Assembly: GCA_052034115.1 (NCBI GenBank)
Contig: JBPOIZ010000030.1
Span: forward strand, 45,660 to 109,659
Length of the DNA: 64,000 nt
Direction: 5' to 3'
From: Lutibacillus sp052034115
GTDB lineage: Bacteria; Actinomycetota; Actinomycetes; Actinomycetales; Dermatophilaceae
This document shows positions 8,758 to 16,919 of this stretch, piece by piece (positions within the stretch are counted from its first letter, which is position 1; the number at the start of each line of letters is the position of its first letter). Below the pieces are notes generated by a model that saw only the letters and a list, made by a program, of their open reading frames with translations, searched no databases and had not been told where the DNA came from. The position numbers were made by a program, and so were the translations under genes.

Positions 8758-10079
8758 GCCAGGCAGGCCCGCTCGAACTCGCCGAGATGGAGCGACTCGT
8801 TCGCCCCGTGGGCCCGGGTGTCCGGGTCTTCCACGCCGGTGACGAGGATGGCCGCTTGGGGAAACCGCTCGGCGAAGGCGGCGATGAACGGGATCGAGCC
8901 ACCGACCCCGATGTCGACCGGCTCGGTCCCCCACGCCTCCCGGAACGCGGCACGGGCGTGGTCGTAGATCGGGCCGACCGCGTCAGCGGCGAACCCGCGC
9001 CCGTCGTCGTCCAGGGTGACCTCGACGTGGGCTCCCCACGGCGCGTGGTCGCGCAGATGCGCAGCGAGCGCCTGGTATGCCGCGGCGGGGTCCTCGTCGG
9101 GGGCGATGCGCATGGACACCTTCGCCCGCGCGCTCGGCAGCAGTGTGTTGGACGCCCGGTCGACAGCAGGGGCGTCGATGCCGATGACGGTCAACGAGGG
9201 CTTGGTCCAGAGCCGGTCGAGGAAGCTGCCGGTGCCCAGCGGCTGCACCCCGTCGAGCAGCCCCGACTCGGCCCGCAGGGTCGCCTCGTCATACGGGAGG
9301 TCGGCGGCTACGCCGGCCCGCAGACCGGCGACGGCGACGCTGCCGTCCTCGGTGTGCAAGGTCGCCAGGAGTCGGGCCAGCGCGGTGAGCGCATCCGGAA
9401 CGGCGCCGCCGAACATCCCCGAGTGCACCGCGTGGTCGAGGGTGCGCACGGTGACCACGGCCCGCACGAGTCCGCGCAGCGTCGTCGTCAGGGACGGCAC
9501 GCCGATCTTCCAGTTCTGCGAGTCGGCCAGGACGATGGCGTCGGCGGCCAGCCGGTCACCGTGCTGTTCCAGGATGGCCGGCAGCGATTCCGAGCCGATC
9601 TCCTCCTCCCCCTCGACGAAGACGGTCACCCCGACGGGCAGGCCGTCCCCGAAGGCGCGCAGGGTGGCCAGGTGGACCATGACGCCGGCCTTGTCGTCAG
9701 CGGCGCCGCGGCCGTAGAGCCGACCGTCCCGCTCGACGGGCTCGAACGGCGCGCTGTCCCAGTCGGCCTCGTCGCCAGGTGGCTGCACATCGTGGTGTGC
9801 ATACAACGTCACCGTGGGGGCGCCTGCCGGACCGTTGCGATGGCCGATGACTGCCGGCCGTCCGCCCGCGCGAACGATCTCGACCTGCAGGCCCTCGGCC
9901 CGGAGCAGGTCCGCGACAGCGGCGGCGCTGGCATCGACGTGAGACTGGTCGAAGGAGGCGAGCGAGACGCTGGGGATGCGGGTCAGACGCTCCAGATCCG
10001 CGCGTAGTTGCGGGCCGAGCTCCTCGACCCGCCGGCGCAGGGCCACGATCCGTTCCGGGGCAAGCACGTCAGCGGTCAC
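8715..10079 (-). CDS. M20 family metallodipeptidase
   Basis: A 454-residue M20/M25/M40 peptidase that hydrolyses dipeptides with two Zn ions. The first metal site is LYAHHDVQPPGD, with bridging Asp in RGAADDKAG, and the catalytic/metal Glu pair is in VEGEEEIGS. The dimerisation (lid) domain sits at about residues 190-330, and GVGGSIPF with ANESLHLGEF completes the site. The GTG start at 10079 has TAGGGT at 10087-10092 and no ribosome binding site, suggesting a leaderless transcript. A paralogue of the same family lies at 44007-45377. Confidence 0.92.
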   Translation of the reverse strand: MTADVLAPERIVALRRRVEELGPQLRADLERLTRIPSVSLASFDQSHVDASAAAVADLLRAEGLQVEIVRAGGRPAVIGHRNGPAGAPTVTLYAHHDVQPPGDEADWDSAPFEPVERDGRLYGRGAADDKAGVMVHLATLRAFGDGLPVGVTVFVEGEEEIGSESLPAILEQHGDRLAADAIVLADSQNWKIGVPSLTTTLRGLVRAVVTVRTLDHAVHSGMFGGAVPDALTALARLLATLHTEDGSVAVAGLRAGVAADLPYDEATLRAESGLLDGVQPLGTGSFLDRLWTKPSLTVIGIDAPAVDRASNTLLPSARAKVSMRIAPDEDPAAAYQALAAHLRDHAPWGAHVEVTLDDDGRGFAADAVGPIYDHARAAFREAWGTEPVDIGVGGSIPFIAAFAERFPQAAILVTGVEDPDTRAHGANESLHLGEFERACLAQVLLVARLGASTR

Positions 10080-10223
10080 CCTGCAGACCCTAGCCGCTCG
10101 CGCTCCCGGAGGAGCCGCCGGCGCGGACCACGCCGGCCACAGCACGTGGGTGACCGGGCCGGCTGAGGCGCGGGACCGAGGCGGGCGGGCCAGGGCGGCC
10201 CTGCGTGCGGCTACAGTGGCCCC

Positions 10224-10808
10224 GTGTTCGGACGCCAGAAGACAGACGCCGCATCTGCCCCCGAGGTCGCCGCGCGGCCGGGTGCGAAGAACCGCCCGAC
10301 CCCCAAGCGGCGTGACCAGGAAGCCGCCCGGCGCCGCCCGCTTGTCGTCACCGATCGCAAGGCAGCCCGGGAGCAGGAGAAGGTGGCCCGGCGTGAGGCG
10401 CTGGCCCTGCAGCGACAGGCCATGGTCACCGGGGACGAGCGGCACATGCCGGCGCGGGACGCCGGCCCCGCACGGCGGTACATCCGCGACTACATCGACG
10501 CCCGACGCAGCATCGGCGAGTTCCTCATGCCGGCCATGCTCGTCCTGCTCGCGCTGAGCTTCGCGGTCAGTCTGAGCACGAACCCGGCGGTCTTCACGGT
10601 CGTGGCGCTGCTGACCTACGGTCTGATGATCGCCTCCCTGATCGACGCCTTCCTGGTATGGCGCAGGATCAAGAAGCGGCTCGTGGAGAAGTTTGGCGCC
10701 GACCAGATCCCTCGCGGTGCCGGTATGTATGCCGGGATGCGGGTCCTGCAGATGCGACCGCTTCGGATGCCCAAACCCCAGGTGCAGCGGGGGCAGTTCC
10801 CGGCCTGA
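10224..10808 (+). CDS. DUF3043 family membrane protein
   Basis: A 194-residue actinobacterial DUF3043 protein of unknown function. The N-terminal 90 residues are basic and cytoplasmic (many K/R, including PKRRDQEAARRRPL). The conserved ARRYIRDYIDARRSIGEFLMP leads into two membrane segments (about 100-120 and 125-145). The C-terminal tail ends with basic residues. TACAGT at 10212-10217 sits 6 nt before the GTG start, consistent with leaderless transcription. It is convergent with the serine hydrolase gene. Confidence 0.85.
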   Translation: MFGRQKTDAASAPEVAARPGAKNRPTPKRRDQEAARRRPLVVTDRKAAREQEKVARREALALQRQAMVTGDERHMPARDAGPARRYIRDYIDARRSIGEFLMPAMLVLLALSFAVSLSTNPAVFTVVALLTYGLMIASLIDAFLVWRRIKKRLVEKFGADQIPRGAGMYAGMRVLQMRPLRMPKPQVQRGQFPA

Positions 10809-10853
10809 GGCCAGTCCCTCCCCCGTGGGCCGCCGACGCCGGCCAGGGCGGGG

Positions 10854-12212
10854 TCAGGGCGACCCGGAGACGGTGAACTCTCGGGTGACGGCATACGTCG
10901 CGAAGGTTAGGTGGTCCACCGACCCGCTCGGCGCCCGTCGCACCAGGAGCAACTCGCCCCGCTCGCGCCCGTCCACGGCGCGGTAGCGGTCCAGACCCTC
11001 CGCGGCGAACCGGGTCAGCGTCGCGATGCCGTCCTGCGGCAGTACGGCACACAACTGGCCGTTATCGACGAAGAACTCCAACGGTGACCCTTCGGTCCAC
11101 CACCGGCCCAGGATCTCGGTGAGCTCGGCCCGCGGCTCCTCCGGCGCCCATGCGCTCGGCGGTTCCGGCTCGGCGGTCAGCGTGTCCACCACCAGCTCAC
11201 CAGCCAGCTCGACGCACGCGGCGACCGTCGAGGTGTTGGCGAAGACCACGGCCGCCACTCCGCTGCCCCGGTGGATCTGCAACCCAGTCAGGAAACCGGG
11301 CATCCCGCCGCCGTGCCCGACGAGCACGCGCTCGCCGTGCCGCTGCATCCCGAATCCCAGCCCGTAGGCGGCCCGCCAGGACTCCAGGTCGGTCATCACG
11401 ACGGGCCGACACATCTGCTCCACCGTGGCCGGCGCAATGATCGCCGGGTCCGGCGAAGCCACGAACGCGGCATACCGGCCGAGGTCCGCGACCGTGGACC
11501 ACAGCCCACCCAGCGGGCCGAGCGCACCGAGATCCACCGTGCCCTCGCGCGCCACCGTGCGCGCAAAGGGATGCACGGCATACCCGTAGGCATGTCCTTC
11601 GGGCGGGGTGAGCCCCGTCCGGGTCATCCCGAGCGGACCGAGCAACCGGGTGTGCAGCACCGACTCGTAGCTCTGCCCAGTCACCCGCTCGATGACCTGA
11701 CCGAGCAGGGCATAGGCGAGGTTGGAGTAGTGGAACTGGAACGACGGCGGCAGGACGGCCTCGGTCCCGGACAGGTCCTCGAGCAACTGCTGCGCATCCG
11801 GCCCGACGAGGCTTTGCCAGATCTCCCCCAGAGGTTCGCGCTGCAACCCACTGTGGTGGGACAGCAGCTCGCGCAGCCTCAGCCCGTCGTGCGCCATATC
11901 ACCGAGGTAGCGCCCGACCGGCGCGTCGAGGTCGACCAAGCCCTCGTCCCGGAGCATGAGCACCAGCAAGGCCGTGAACGTCTTGGTGACCGAACCGATG
12001 AGGTATGCCGTGTCGTCGGTGGGCGCGGTGGCCGCGACGTCGGCCTGCGCCACCCGGGCCGAGCCGACGTGATGGCTCCAGACAAGCGCACCGTCGCGGA
12101 CCACTCCGGCACTGACGGCCGGCGAGCGCCAGTCGCGCTGCGCCTCGGCCACGCGGTGGCGCAGTCGCCGAGTCAGGTCGGTCACGTCCGACCCGGTGGT
12201 CGCGGCACTCAT
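10854..12212 (-). CDS. serine hydrolase, beta-lactamase / DD-peptidase fold (class C-like)
   Basis: A 452-residue protein of the beta-lactamase family (Pfam Beta-lactamase, PF00144). The nucleophile motif SVTK (SxxK, residue about 75), YSN (YxN, about 165) and HGGG in place of KTG are all present, with LLSHHSGL conserved between them. No signal peptide is seen, so it is probably an intracellular esterase or peptidase rather than a resistance enzyme. The C-terminal 100 residues form a separate small domain. It overlaps the start-side neighbour (12209-12421) by 4 nt, so the two are likely co-translated. Confidence 0.88.
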   Translation of the reverse strand: MSAATTGSDVTDLTRRLRHRVAEAQRDWRSPAVSAGVVRDGALVWSHHVGSARVAQADVAATAPTDDTAYLIGSVTKTFTALLVLMLRDEGLVDLDAPVGRYLGDMAHDGLRLRELLSHHSGLQREPLGEIWQSLVGPDAQQLLEDLSGTEAVLPPSFQFHYSNLAYALLGQVIERVTGQSYESVLHTRLLGPLGMTRTGLTPPEGHAYGYAVHPFARTVAREGTVDLGALGPLGGLWSTVADLGRYAAFVASPDPAIIAPATVEQMCRPVVMTDLESWRAAYGLGFGMQRHGERVLVGHGGGMPGFLTGLQIHRGSGVAAVVFANTSTVAACVELAGELVVDTLTAEPEPPSAWAPEEPRAELTEILGRWWTEGSPLEFFVDNGQLCAVLPQDGIATLTRFAAEGLDRYRAVDGRERGELLLVRRAPSGSVDHLTFATYAVTREFTVSGSP

Positions 12213-12421
12213 GCCGGTCGCAGGCTCATCGGTCCGTAGACGACGGCGTCCTCCTCATACAGACACACGGCGTCGACGCCGGCCTCGGCCAGGTCCTGCC
12301 AGGACTGCCCCAGCCAGGTCTCGGCATCGGATTGCGTCGGGTATGCCGTGGCGGGAAGGGACGGCCCGCTCATGGAGGTGCCGGCTGCGTCGAGGTACTC
12401 CCACGTCCATGCCGAACTCAT
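12209..12421 (-). CDS. small conserved actinobacterial protein (70 aa)
   Basis: A 70-residue acidic protein beginning MSSAWTWEYLDAAG, with PTQSDAETWLGQSWQDL in the middle and a hydrophobic-acidic end (VCLYEEDAVVYGPMSLRP). It resembles short uncharacterised proteins found in many actinobacteria; I know of no function. Its stop overlaps the ATG of the serine hydrolase (ATGA), which supports it being a real gene and first of a two-gene operon. It is divergent from cobS. Confidence 0.7.
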   Translation of the reverse strand: MSSAWTWEYLDAAGTSMSGPSLPATAYPTQSDAETWLGQSWQDLAEAGVDAVCLYEEDAVVYGPMSLRPA

Positions 12422-12470
12422 GGGCTCACCCTCTCACGCCCCACTGACCGACCTGGTTACGGTTCCTCCT

Positions 12471-13280
12471 GTGACGACCGCAGGCGGCACCTGGATCGAC
12501 GGCTGGATCGACGCGTGGCGTCTGGCCTTCGGGACGCTGACCCGGTTCCCGGTCGGGCCGCCGCGCACCGTCGACCGGCGCACTGCCGGCCGCGCCATCC
12601 TGTTGGCCCCCGTGACGGCGCTGCCCGTGGCCCTGGCCTGGTGGCTGCTCGGGCTGCTGGCCGGTCGAGGCCTCGACCTGGTGCTGGCGGTCGCGGCCAT
12701 GGCCGTACTCGCGGCCTGGAGCCGCGCCCTCCACCTGGATGGCCTCGCAGACCTCGCCGACGGGCTGGCCGGCGCTTCGGAGCCCGCCCGGAGCCTGGCC
12801 GTCATGCACCGCGGCAACGTCGGCCCAGCCGGAGTCGTCGTCGTGGTCCTCGTCGTGCTGATCGATGTCGCCACGCTGCCCGTGCTCGCGACCGATCACG
12901 CAGGACGGTGGGCCGCCGTCACGGCACTGGTCATGAGCCGGCAGTCGCTGTCCTGGCTGTGCCGCTCCGGGGTGCCGGCCGCCCAGGAACGAGGGCTGGG
13001 AGCCGCGTTCGCCGAGTCGGTGCCGGCGCCGGCCGCCGGCCTCGGGGCCCTGCTGATCGTGGGTGCCGGAGTCGCGCTGGCGGCCACGTCGGGGATCGCC
13101 GGTGCCGTGGCCGTCCTGGCGGTAGCAGCGGCGTCGCTGGCCGGCGCGCATCGGGTCGCCGTCGTGGCCCGCCGCCGCCTCGGTGGAGTCACCGGAGACG
13201 TCATGGGTGCCGGCGTCGAGGTCGCCCTCTCCGCCGGCCTGGTCGCCGCTGCGCTGGTCGTCGTCATGACCCGCGGTTAA
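12471..13280 (+). CDS. cobS: adenosylcobinamide-GDP ribazoletransferase (cobalamin-5-phosphate synthase)
   Basis: A 269-residue integral membrane enzyme that joins adenosylcobinamide-GDP to alpha-ribazole in the last steps of vitamin B12 synthesis. Family motifs are LTRFPVG near the N-terminus, LDGLADLADGL (metal-binding Asp cluster), MHRGNVGPAG, and GDVMGAGVE near the C-terminus. About seven hydrophobic segments are seen. The GTG at 12471 is preferred over longer in-frame starts that overlap the divergent small gene. No cobU or cobT lies beside it in this window, and no cobalamin riboswitch is visible. Confidence 0.9.
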   Translation: MTTAGGTWIDGWIDAWRLAFGTLTRFPVGPPRTVDRRTAGRAILLAPVTALPVALAWWLLGLLAGRGLDLVLAVAAMAVLAAWSRALHLDGLADLADGLAGASEPARSLAVMHRGNVGPAGVVVVVLVVLIDVATLPVLATDHAGRWAAVTALVMSRQSLSWLCRSGVPAAQERGLGAAFAESVPAPAAGLGALLIVGAGVALAATSGIAGAVAVLAVAAASLAGAHRVAVVARRRLGGVTGDVMGAGVEVALSAGLVAAALVVVMTRG

Positions 13281-13441
13281 CGCGGCCGTAAGAGTCACCG
13301 GCACGGCGAGCACTATCGTGGGCCTCCGACGACGCAGCCAAGGCTCGTGGGGGGCCAGCTGGTTGCGGAGCACCTGACCGGACGCACCACCAGTGCGCCG
13401 AGCACCGTCAGTCCTGGGGATACAGAAGGGGAACACGTTTC

Positions 13442-14968
13442 GTGGCCGAGCTCAGGCTCAGCGACACGGACAGCGCGCAGATCGAGGTAGGGGCCCTCGT
13501 CGTGCCGTTGATCCGCACCGAACAGGGGCCGACGCTGCCGCGCGGGCACGGGCTGCCCCGTTCGGCACACACGCACCTGCGCGAGGCGATCCACACCCTG
13601 CGGTTGACCGGCGAGGTCGACGAGGTGACGCTCATCCCCGGGGTCCCGAGGCTGGTGTCCCCGCTGGTCGCCCTGGCCGGCATCGGCTCCCTCGGCGCCG
13701 GCCCTGGCCGCGCGGACGAGCGGATCCGCCGTGGGATCGGCGCGGCCGTGCGCCGCCTGGCCGGTTACGACCATGTCGCCGTCGTCCCACCTCGTCCCGA
13801 GCCGGATGACCTCCGGGCGGCCGCCGAAGGTGCCGCACTGGGCGCCTACTGCATGTCCGCCCGTCGGCGTCGCCCGGCCACCGAGTGGCCGGTCCAGCGC
13901 ATCACCGTGCTGGGCGGGGCAGGCTCGCGGGAGCCGGCGGCGAGCGCAGCCGTGCGGCGCAGCGAGATCCTCGGTGGAGCGGTCGCCCTGTGCCGGGACC
14001 TGGTCAACGAGCCGGCGAACCTACTGACGCCGGAGCGATTCGCGGCAGCCATTCGGGCCGAGACCCACGGGACCGCGGTGCGCACGACCGTCCTGTCCGG
14101 CGCCGATCTCGCCAAAGGAGGGTATGGCGGCCTGACCGCCGTCGGAGCAGGCTCGATACACCCACCGGTTCTGGTCCAGATGAGCTATCGACCCGTCGAC
14201 GCGACGCGCCATCTGGCGCTGGTGGGCAAGGGCATCACCTTCGACTCCGGCGGGCTGTGCCTCAAGCCCGCGGCGGGCATGCTCGGGATGAAGGCCGACA
14301 TGGCCGGGGCCGCGGCCGTCGTGGGGGCCGTCCTGGCGGCCGCCACCTTGCAACTCCCTATCGCCGTCACCGGCTGGCTCGCCCTCGCCGAGAACCTGCC
14401 CGGCTCCAGCGCGGCGCGGCCGGGGGACGTCGTCACGATGCGCGGCGGCACGACGGTCGAGATCGTCAACACCGATGCGGAGGGCCGCCTCGTGCTGGCC
14501 GATGCCCTGGTCGATGCCGTGCAGGCCGCGCCCGACGCCGTCGTCGACATCGCCACCCTGACCGGCGCTCAGATCACCGCCCTGGGGCCGCGGATCGGTG
14601 CGGTGCTCGGCACCGACGAAGGGCTCGTAGCAGCGGTCCAGGCAGCGGCCGATCGCGCCGGTGAACCCGTGTGGCCCCTGCCCATTCCGGACGACGTCGA
14701 CCGCTCGCTGCGCTCGTCGGTGGCAGACCTGGCGCACCGCGGACCGCTCCACGGCGGCATGCTCTACGCCGCCGGGTTCCTGTCCAGGTTCGTGCGCTCC
14801 GAGGACCGGGTCATCCCGTGGGCCCACCTCGACATCGCCGGGCCGGCAGTCAACGACGGCGCTCCCTACGGCTATACCCCTCGTGGTGGCACCGGGTATG
14901 GCGTGGGCACGCTGGTGAGCCTTGCCGAGGACCTGGCCGCCGTGCCGTCGCTGCACGGGCCGAACTGA
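13442..14968 (+). CDS. pepA: leucyl aminopeptidase, M17 family
   Basis: A 508-residue cytosolic aminopeptidase with two active-site metals. The N-terminal third is the variable regulatory domain. The catalytic domain shows VGKGITFDSGGLCLKP (metal-binding Lys and Asp), MKADMAGAAAV, and the signature NTDAEGRLVLADAL near residue 345. The start is GTG with AGAAGGGG about 9 nt upstream. The preceding 161 nt (13281-13441) are non-coding and probably hold the promoter. It is convergent with the small gene at 14977. Confidence 0.95.
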   Translation: MAELRLSDTDSAQIEVGALVVPLIRTEQGPTLPRGHGLPRSAHTHLREAIHTLRLTGEVDEVTLIPGVPRLVSPLVALAGIGSLGAGPGRADERIRRGIGAAVRRLAGYDHVAVVPPRPEPDDLRAAAEGAALGAYCMSARRRRPATEWPVQRITVLGGAGSREPAASAAVRRSEILGGAVALCRDLVNEPANLLTPERFAAAIRAETHGTAVRTTVLSGADLAKGGYGGLTAVGAGSIHPPVLVQMSYRPVDATRHLALVGKGITFDSGGLCLKPAAGMLGMKADMAGAAAVVGAVLAAATLQLPIAVTGWLALAENLPGSSAARPGDVVTMRGGTTVEIVNTDAEGRLVLADALVDAVQAAPDAVVDIATLTGAQITALGPRIGAVLGTDEGLVAAVQAAADRAGEPVWPLPIPDDVDRSLRSSVADLAHRGPLHGGMLYAAGFLSRFVRSEDRVIPWAHLDIAGPAVNDGAPYGYTPRGGTGYGVGTLVSLAEDLAAVPSLHGPN

Positions 14969-14976
14969 AGCTGCCC

Positions 14977-15375
14977 CTAGTCGTCGACGCGGTCGACGTC
15001 GATGTCGTCCGTGTCGGGGGACATGGCGTCGGCGGGCGCTGAGCCACCCCGTCGCTGCCGGTTGGTCCACTCCCGCATACGCGAGGGGTAGCCGGTGAGG
15101 TTGACGTCGTAGACGGGCACTTCCAGGTCACGAGACAACGAGAAGGCGTGATCGCGGGAGCCGACGGCCCGGCGCGTCCACTCTCCGTCGGCAGCGACGA
15201 GCACGACCGTGGTCGCGGTGACCGACGTCGCTGGCTCGACATACGCCTCGACCCCGCGACGGGAGGCGATGAACGCGCGGAAGTGCGCGCGAACCGCCTT
15301 CAGATCGATGCCCATGCTCGGTCCGTCGGAGCGATCGTTGCGCTCACCGCCACGCACCTTGTCCCACCACGCCAC
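14977..15375 (-). CDS. conserved hypothetical protein beside lpdA
   Basis: A 132-residue protein starting MAWWDKVRGG, with EAYVEPATSVTATTVVLVA and GEWTRRAVGS in the middle and VPVYDVNLTGYPSRMREW before an acidic tail. Homologues are widespread next to lpdA/pepA in actinobacteria and are sometimes labelled oxidoreductase without evidence. No cofactor motif is visible. The GTG start has TAGAGT at 15382-15387 exactly 6 nt upstream, implying a leaderless message. It is divergent from lpdA. Confidence 0.75.
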   Translation of the reverse strand: MAWWDKVRGGERNDRSDGPSMGIDLKAVRAHFRAFIASRRGVEAYVEPATSVTATTVVLVAADGEWTRRAVGSRDHAFSLSRDLEVPVYDVNLTGYPSRMREWTNRQRRGGSAPADAMSPDTDDIDVDRVDD

Positions 15376-15505
15376 CCCAACACTCTAGAGGGTGACCCGA
15401 CCGATCCTGGGCGGCGTGTGCCTCTGGTGGCCGTCCGCGCCGACCGTGCGACGAGCAGACCGCCGCCTGGTCATCGGTGTCGCGCTGCGCCACCGTGATG
15501 ACAAG

Positions 15506-16873
15506 ATGTCGACCGTGCACGACCTCGTGATCCTCGGAGCCGGTAGCGGCGGCTACGCGTGCGCCTTGCGTGGTGCGCAGCTGGGCCTCTCGGTCGCCCT
15601 CGTGGAGCGGGCCAAGATCGGCGGCACCTGCCTGCACGAGGGGTGCATCCCGACCAAGGCCTTGCTTCATGCCGCTGAGGTGGCCGACACGGTCCGGGAA
15701 GCCGCGGCCGTCGGAGTGCGCGCCAGCGCGGACGGCATCGACATGGAGCACGTCCTGCGCTACCAGCAGGCTGTCGTGTCGCGCCTCTACAAGGGGCTGA
15801 CCGGTCTGGTCACCGGCCGCGGGATCGAGGTCGTCGAGGGCGAAGGCCGGCTCGTCTCGGCGGACACCGTGGCGGTCGGAGATCGCCAGATCCAGGGGCG
15901 AAACATCGTCCTGGCCACCGGGTCGGCTCCCCGGCACCTGCCCCAGGTGCCGATCGGTGGCCGCATTGTCACGAGCACCGAGGCGCTGCAACTGACCACG
16001 GTCCCCCGGCGGGTCATCGTGCTCGGCGGAGGCGTCATCGGTGTCGAGTTTGCTTCGGTCTTCCGTAGCTTCGGCGCGGAGGTGACCGTCGTCGAGGCGC
16101 TGGACCGGCTCGTCGCCGCCGAGGAGCCGGCCATCTCGGCCGCCCTCCAGCGGGCCTTCCGCAAGCGGCGGATCACGGTGCGTGCCGGCGTCGCCGTGGC
16201 CGGAGCGGAGGACGGGCCGGACGACGTGACGGTCCAGCTCGCCGACGGCACCCGCTTGACCGCTGACCTGCTCCTCGTCGCCGTGGGCCGGGTTCCGGTC
16301 ACCGCCGGGATGGGGTATGACGCCGCCGGTATCGGCATGGACCGCGGCTACGTCCTGACCGACGAGCGGCTGCGCACCAACGTCGCCGGCGTGTATGCCG
16401 TCGGCGACATCGTGCCCGGCCTCCAGCTCGCGCATCGCGGCTTCGCGCACGGCGTCTTCGTCGCCGAGGAGATCGCCGGACAAGCACCGCAACCGGTGCT
16501 GGACCGGACGATCCCCCGGGTCACCTACTGCGACCCCGAGATCGCCAGTGTGGGTCTGACCGAGGACCAGGCCCGGGAACACTACGGCGCAGCGACCAGC
16601 ATCGAGTACAACCTCGGGGGCAACGGCCGCTCGCAGATCCTGCAGACCAGCGGTTTCGTCAAGGTCGTCCGGGTCCCGGACGGTCCGGTCGTCGGCATCC
16701 ACATGATCGGCGCGCGGATCGGCGAACAGGTCGGCGAAGCGCAGTTGATCTGTTCCTGGGAAGCCCTCCCCGAAGAGGTGGCCGCTCTGGTCCACGCACA
16801 TCCCACCCAGAACGAGGCCCTCGGCGAGGCCCACATGGCCCTCGCCGGCCGCCCCCTGCACGCGCACGCCTAG
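15506..16873 (+). CDS. lpdA: dihydrolipoyl dehydrogenase (E3)
   Basis: A 455-residue flavoprotein disulfide reductase, the E3 of 2-oxo-acid dehydrogenase complexes, which reoxidises dihydrolipoyl groups with NAD+. It shows the FAD motif ILGAGSGGYACA, the redox disulfide GGTCLHEGCIPTK, the NAD motif VLGGGVIGVEFASV, VYAVGDI, and the C-terminal catalytic HAHPTQNE. ATG at 15506 (MSTVHDLV) fits the family; longer in-frame starts add unrelated sequence. It lies 46 nt upstream of the E2 gene, so the two probably act in the same complex. Confidence 0.95.
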   Translation: MSTVHDLVILGAGSGGYACALRGAQLGLSVALVERAKIGGTCLHEGCIPTKALLHAAEVADTVREAAAVGVRASADGIDMEHVLRYQQAVVSRLYKGLTGLVTGRGIEVVEGEGRLVSADTVAVGDRQIQGRNIVLATGSAPRHLPQVPIGGRIVTSTEALQLTTVPRRVIVLGGGVIGVEFASVFRSFGAEVTVVEALDRLVAAEEPAISAALQRAFRKRRITVRAGVAVAGAEDGPDDVTVQLADGTRLTADLLLVAVGRVPVTAGMGYDAAGIGMDRGYVLTDERLRTNVAGVYAVGDIVPGLQLAHRGFAHGVFVAEEIAGQAPQPVLDRTIPRVTYCDPEIASVGLTEDQAREHYGAATSIEYNLGGNGRSQILQTSGFVKVVRVPDGPVVGIHMIGARIGEQVGEAQLICSWEALPEEVAALVHAHPTQNEALGEAHMALAGRPLHAHA

Positions 16874-16919
16874 GCTAGGAGCCAATGGCGCCGGCGGATG
16901 ACACAAGGAGAAGACGGTT

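Noticed and set aside
12422..12470. Longer N-terminus for CobS and a cobalamin riboswitch
   Set aside because: Longer starts would overlap the divergent small gene and add non-family sequence; the gap is too short for a riboswitch.
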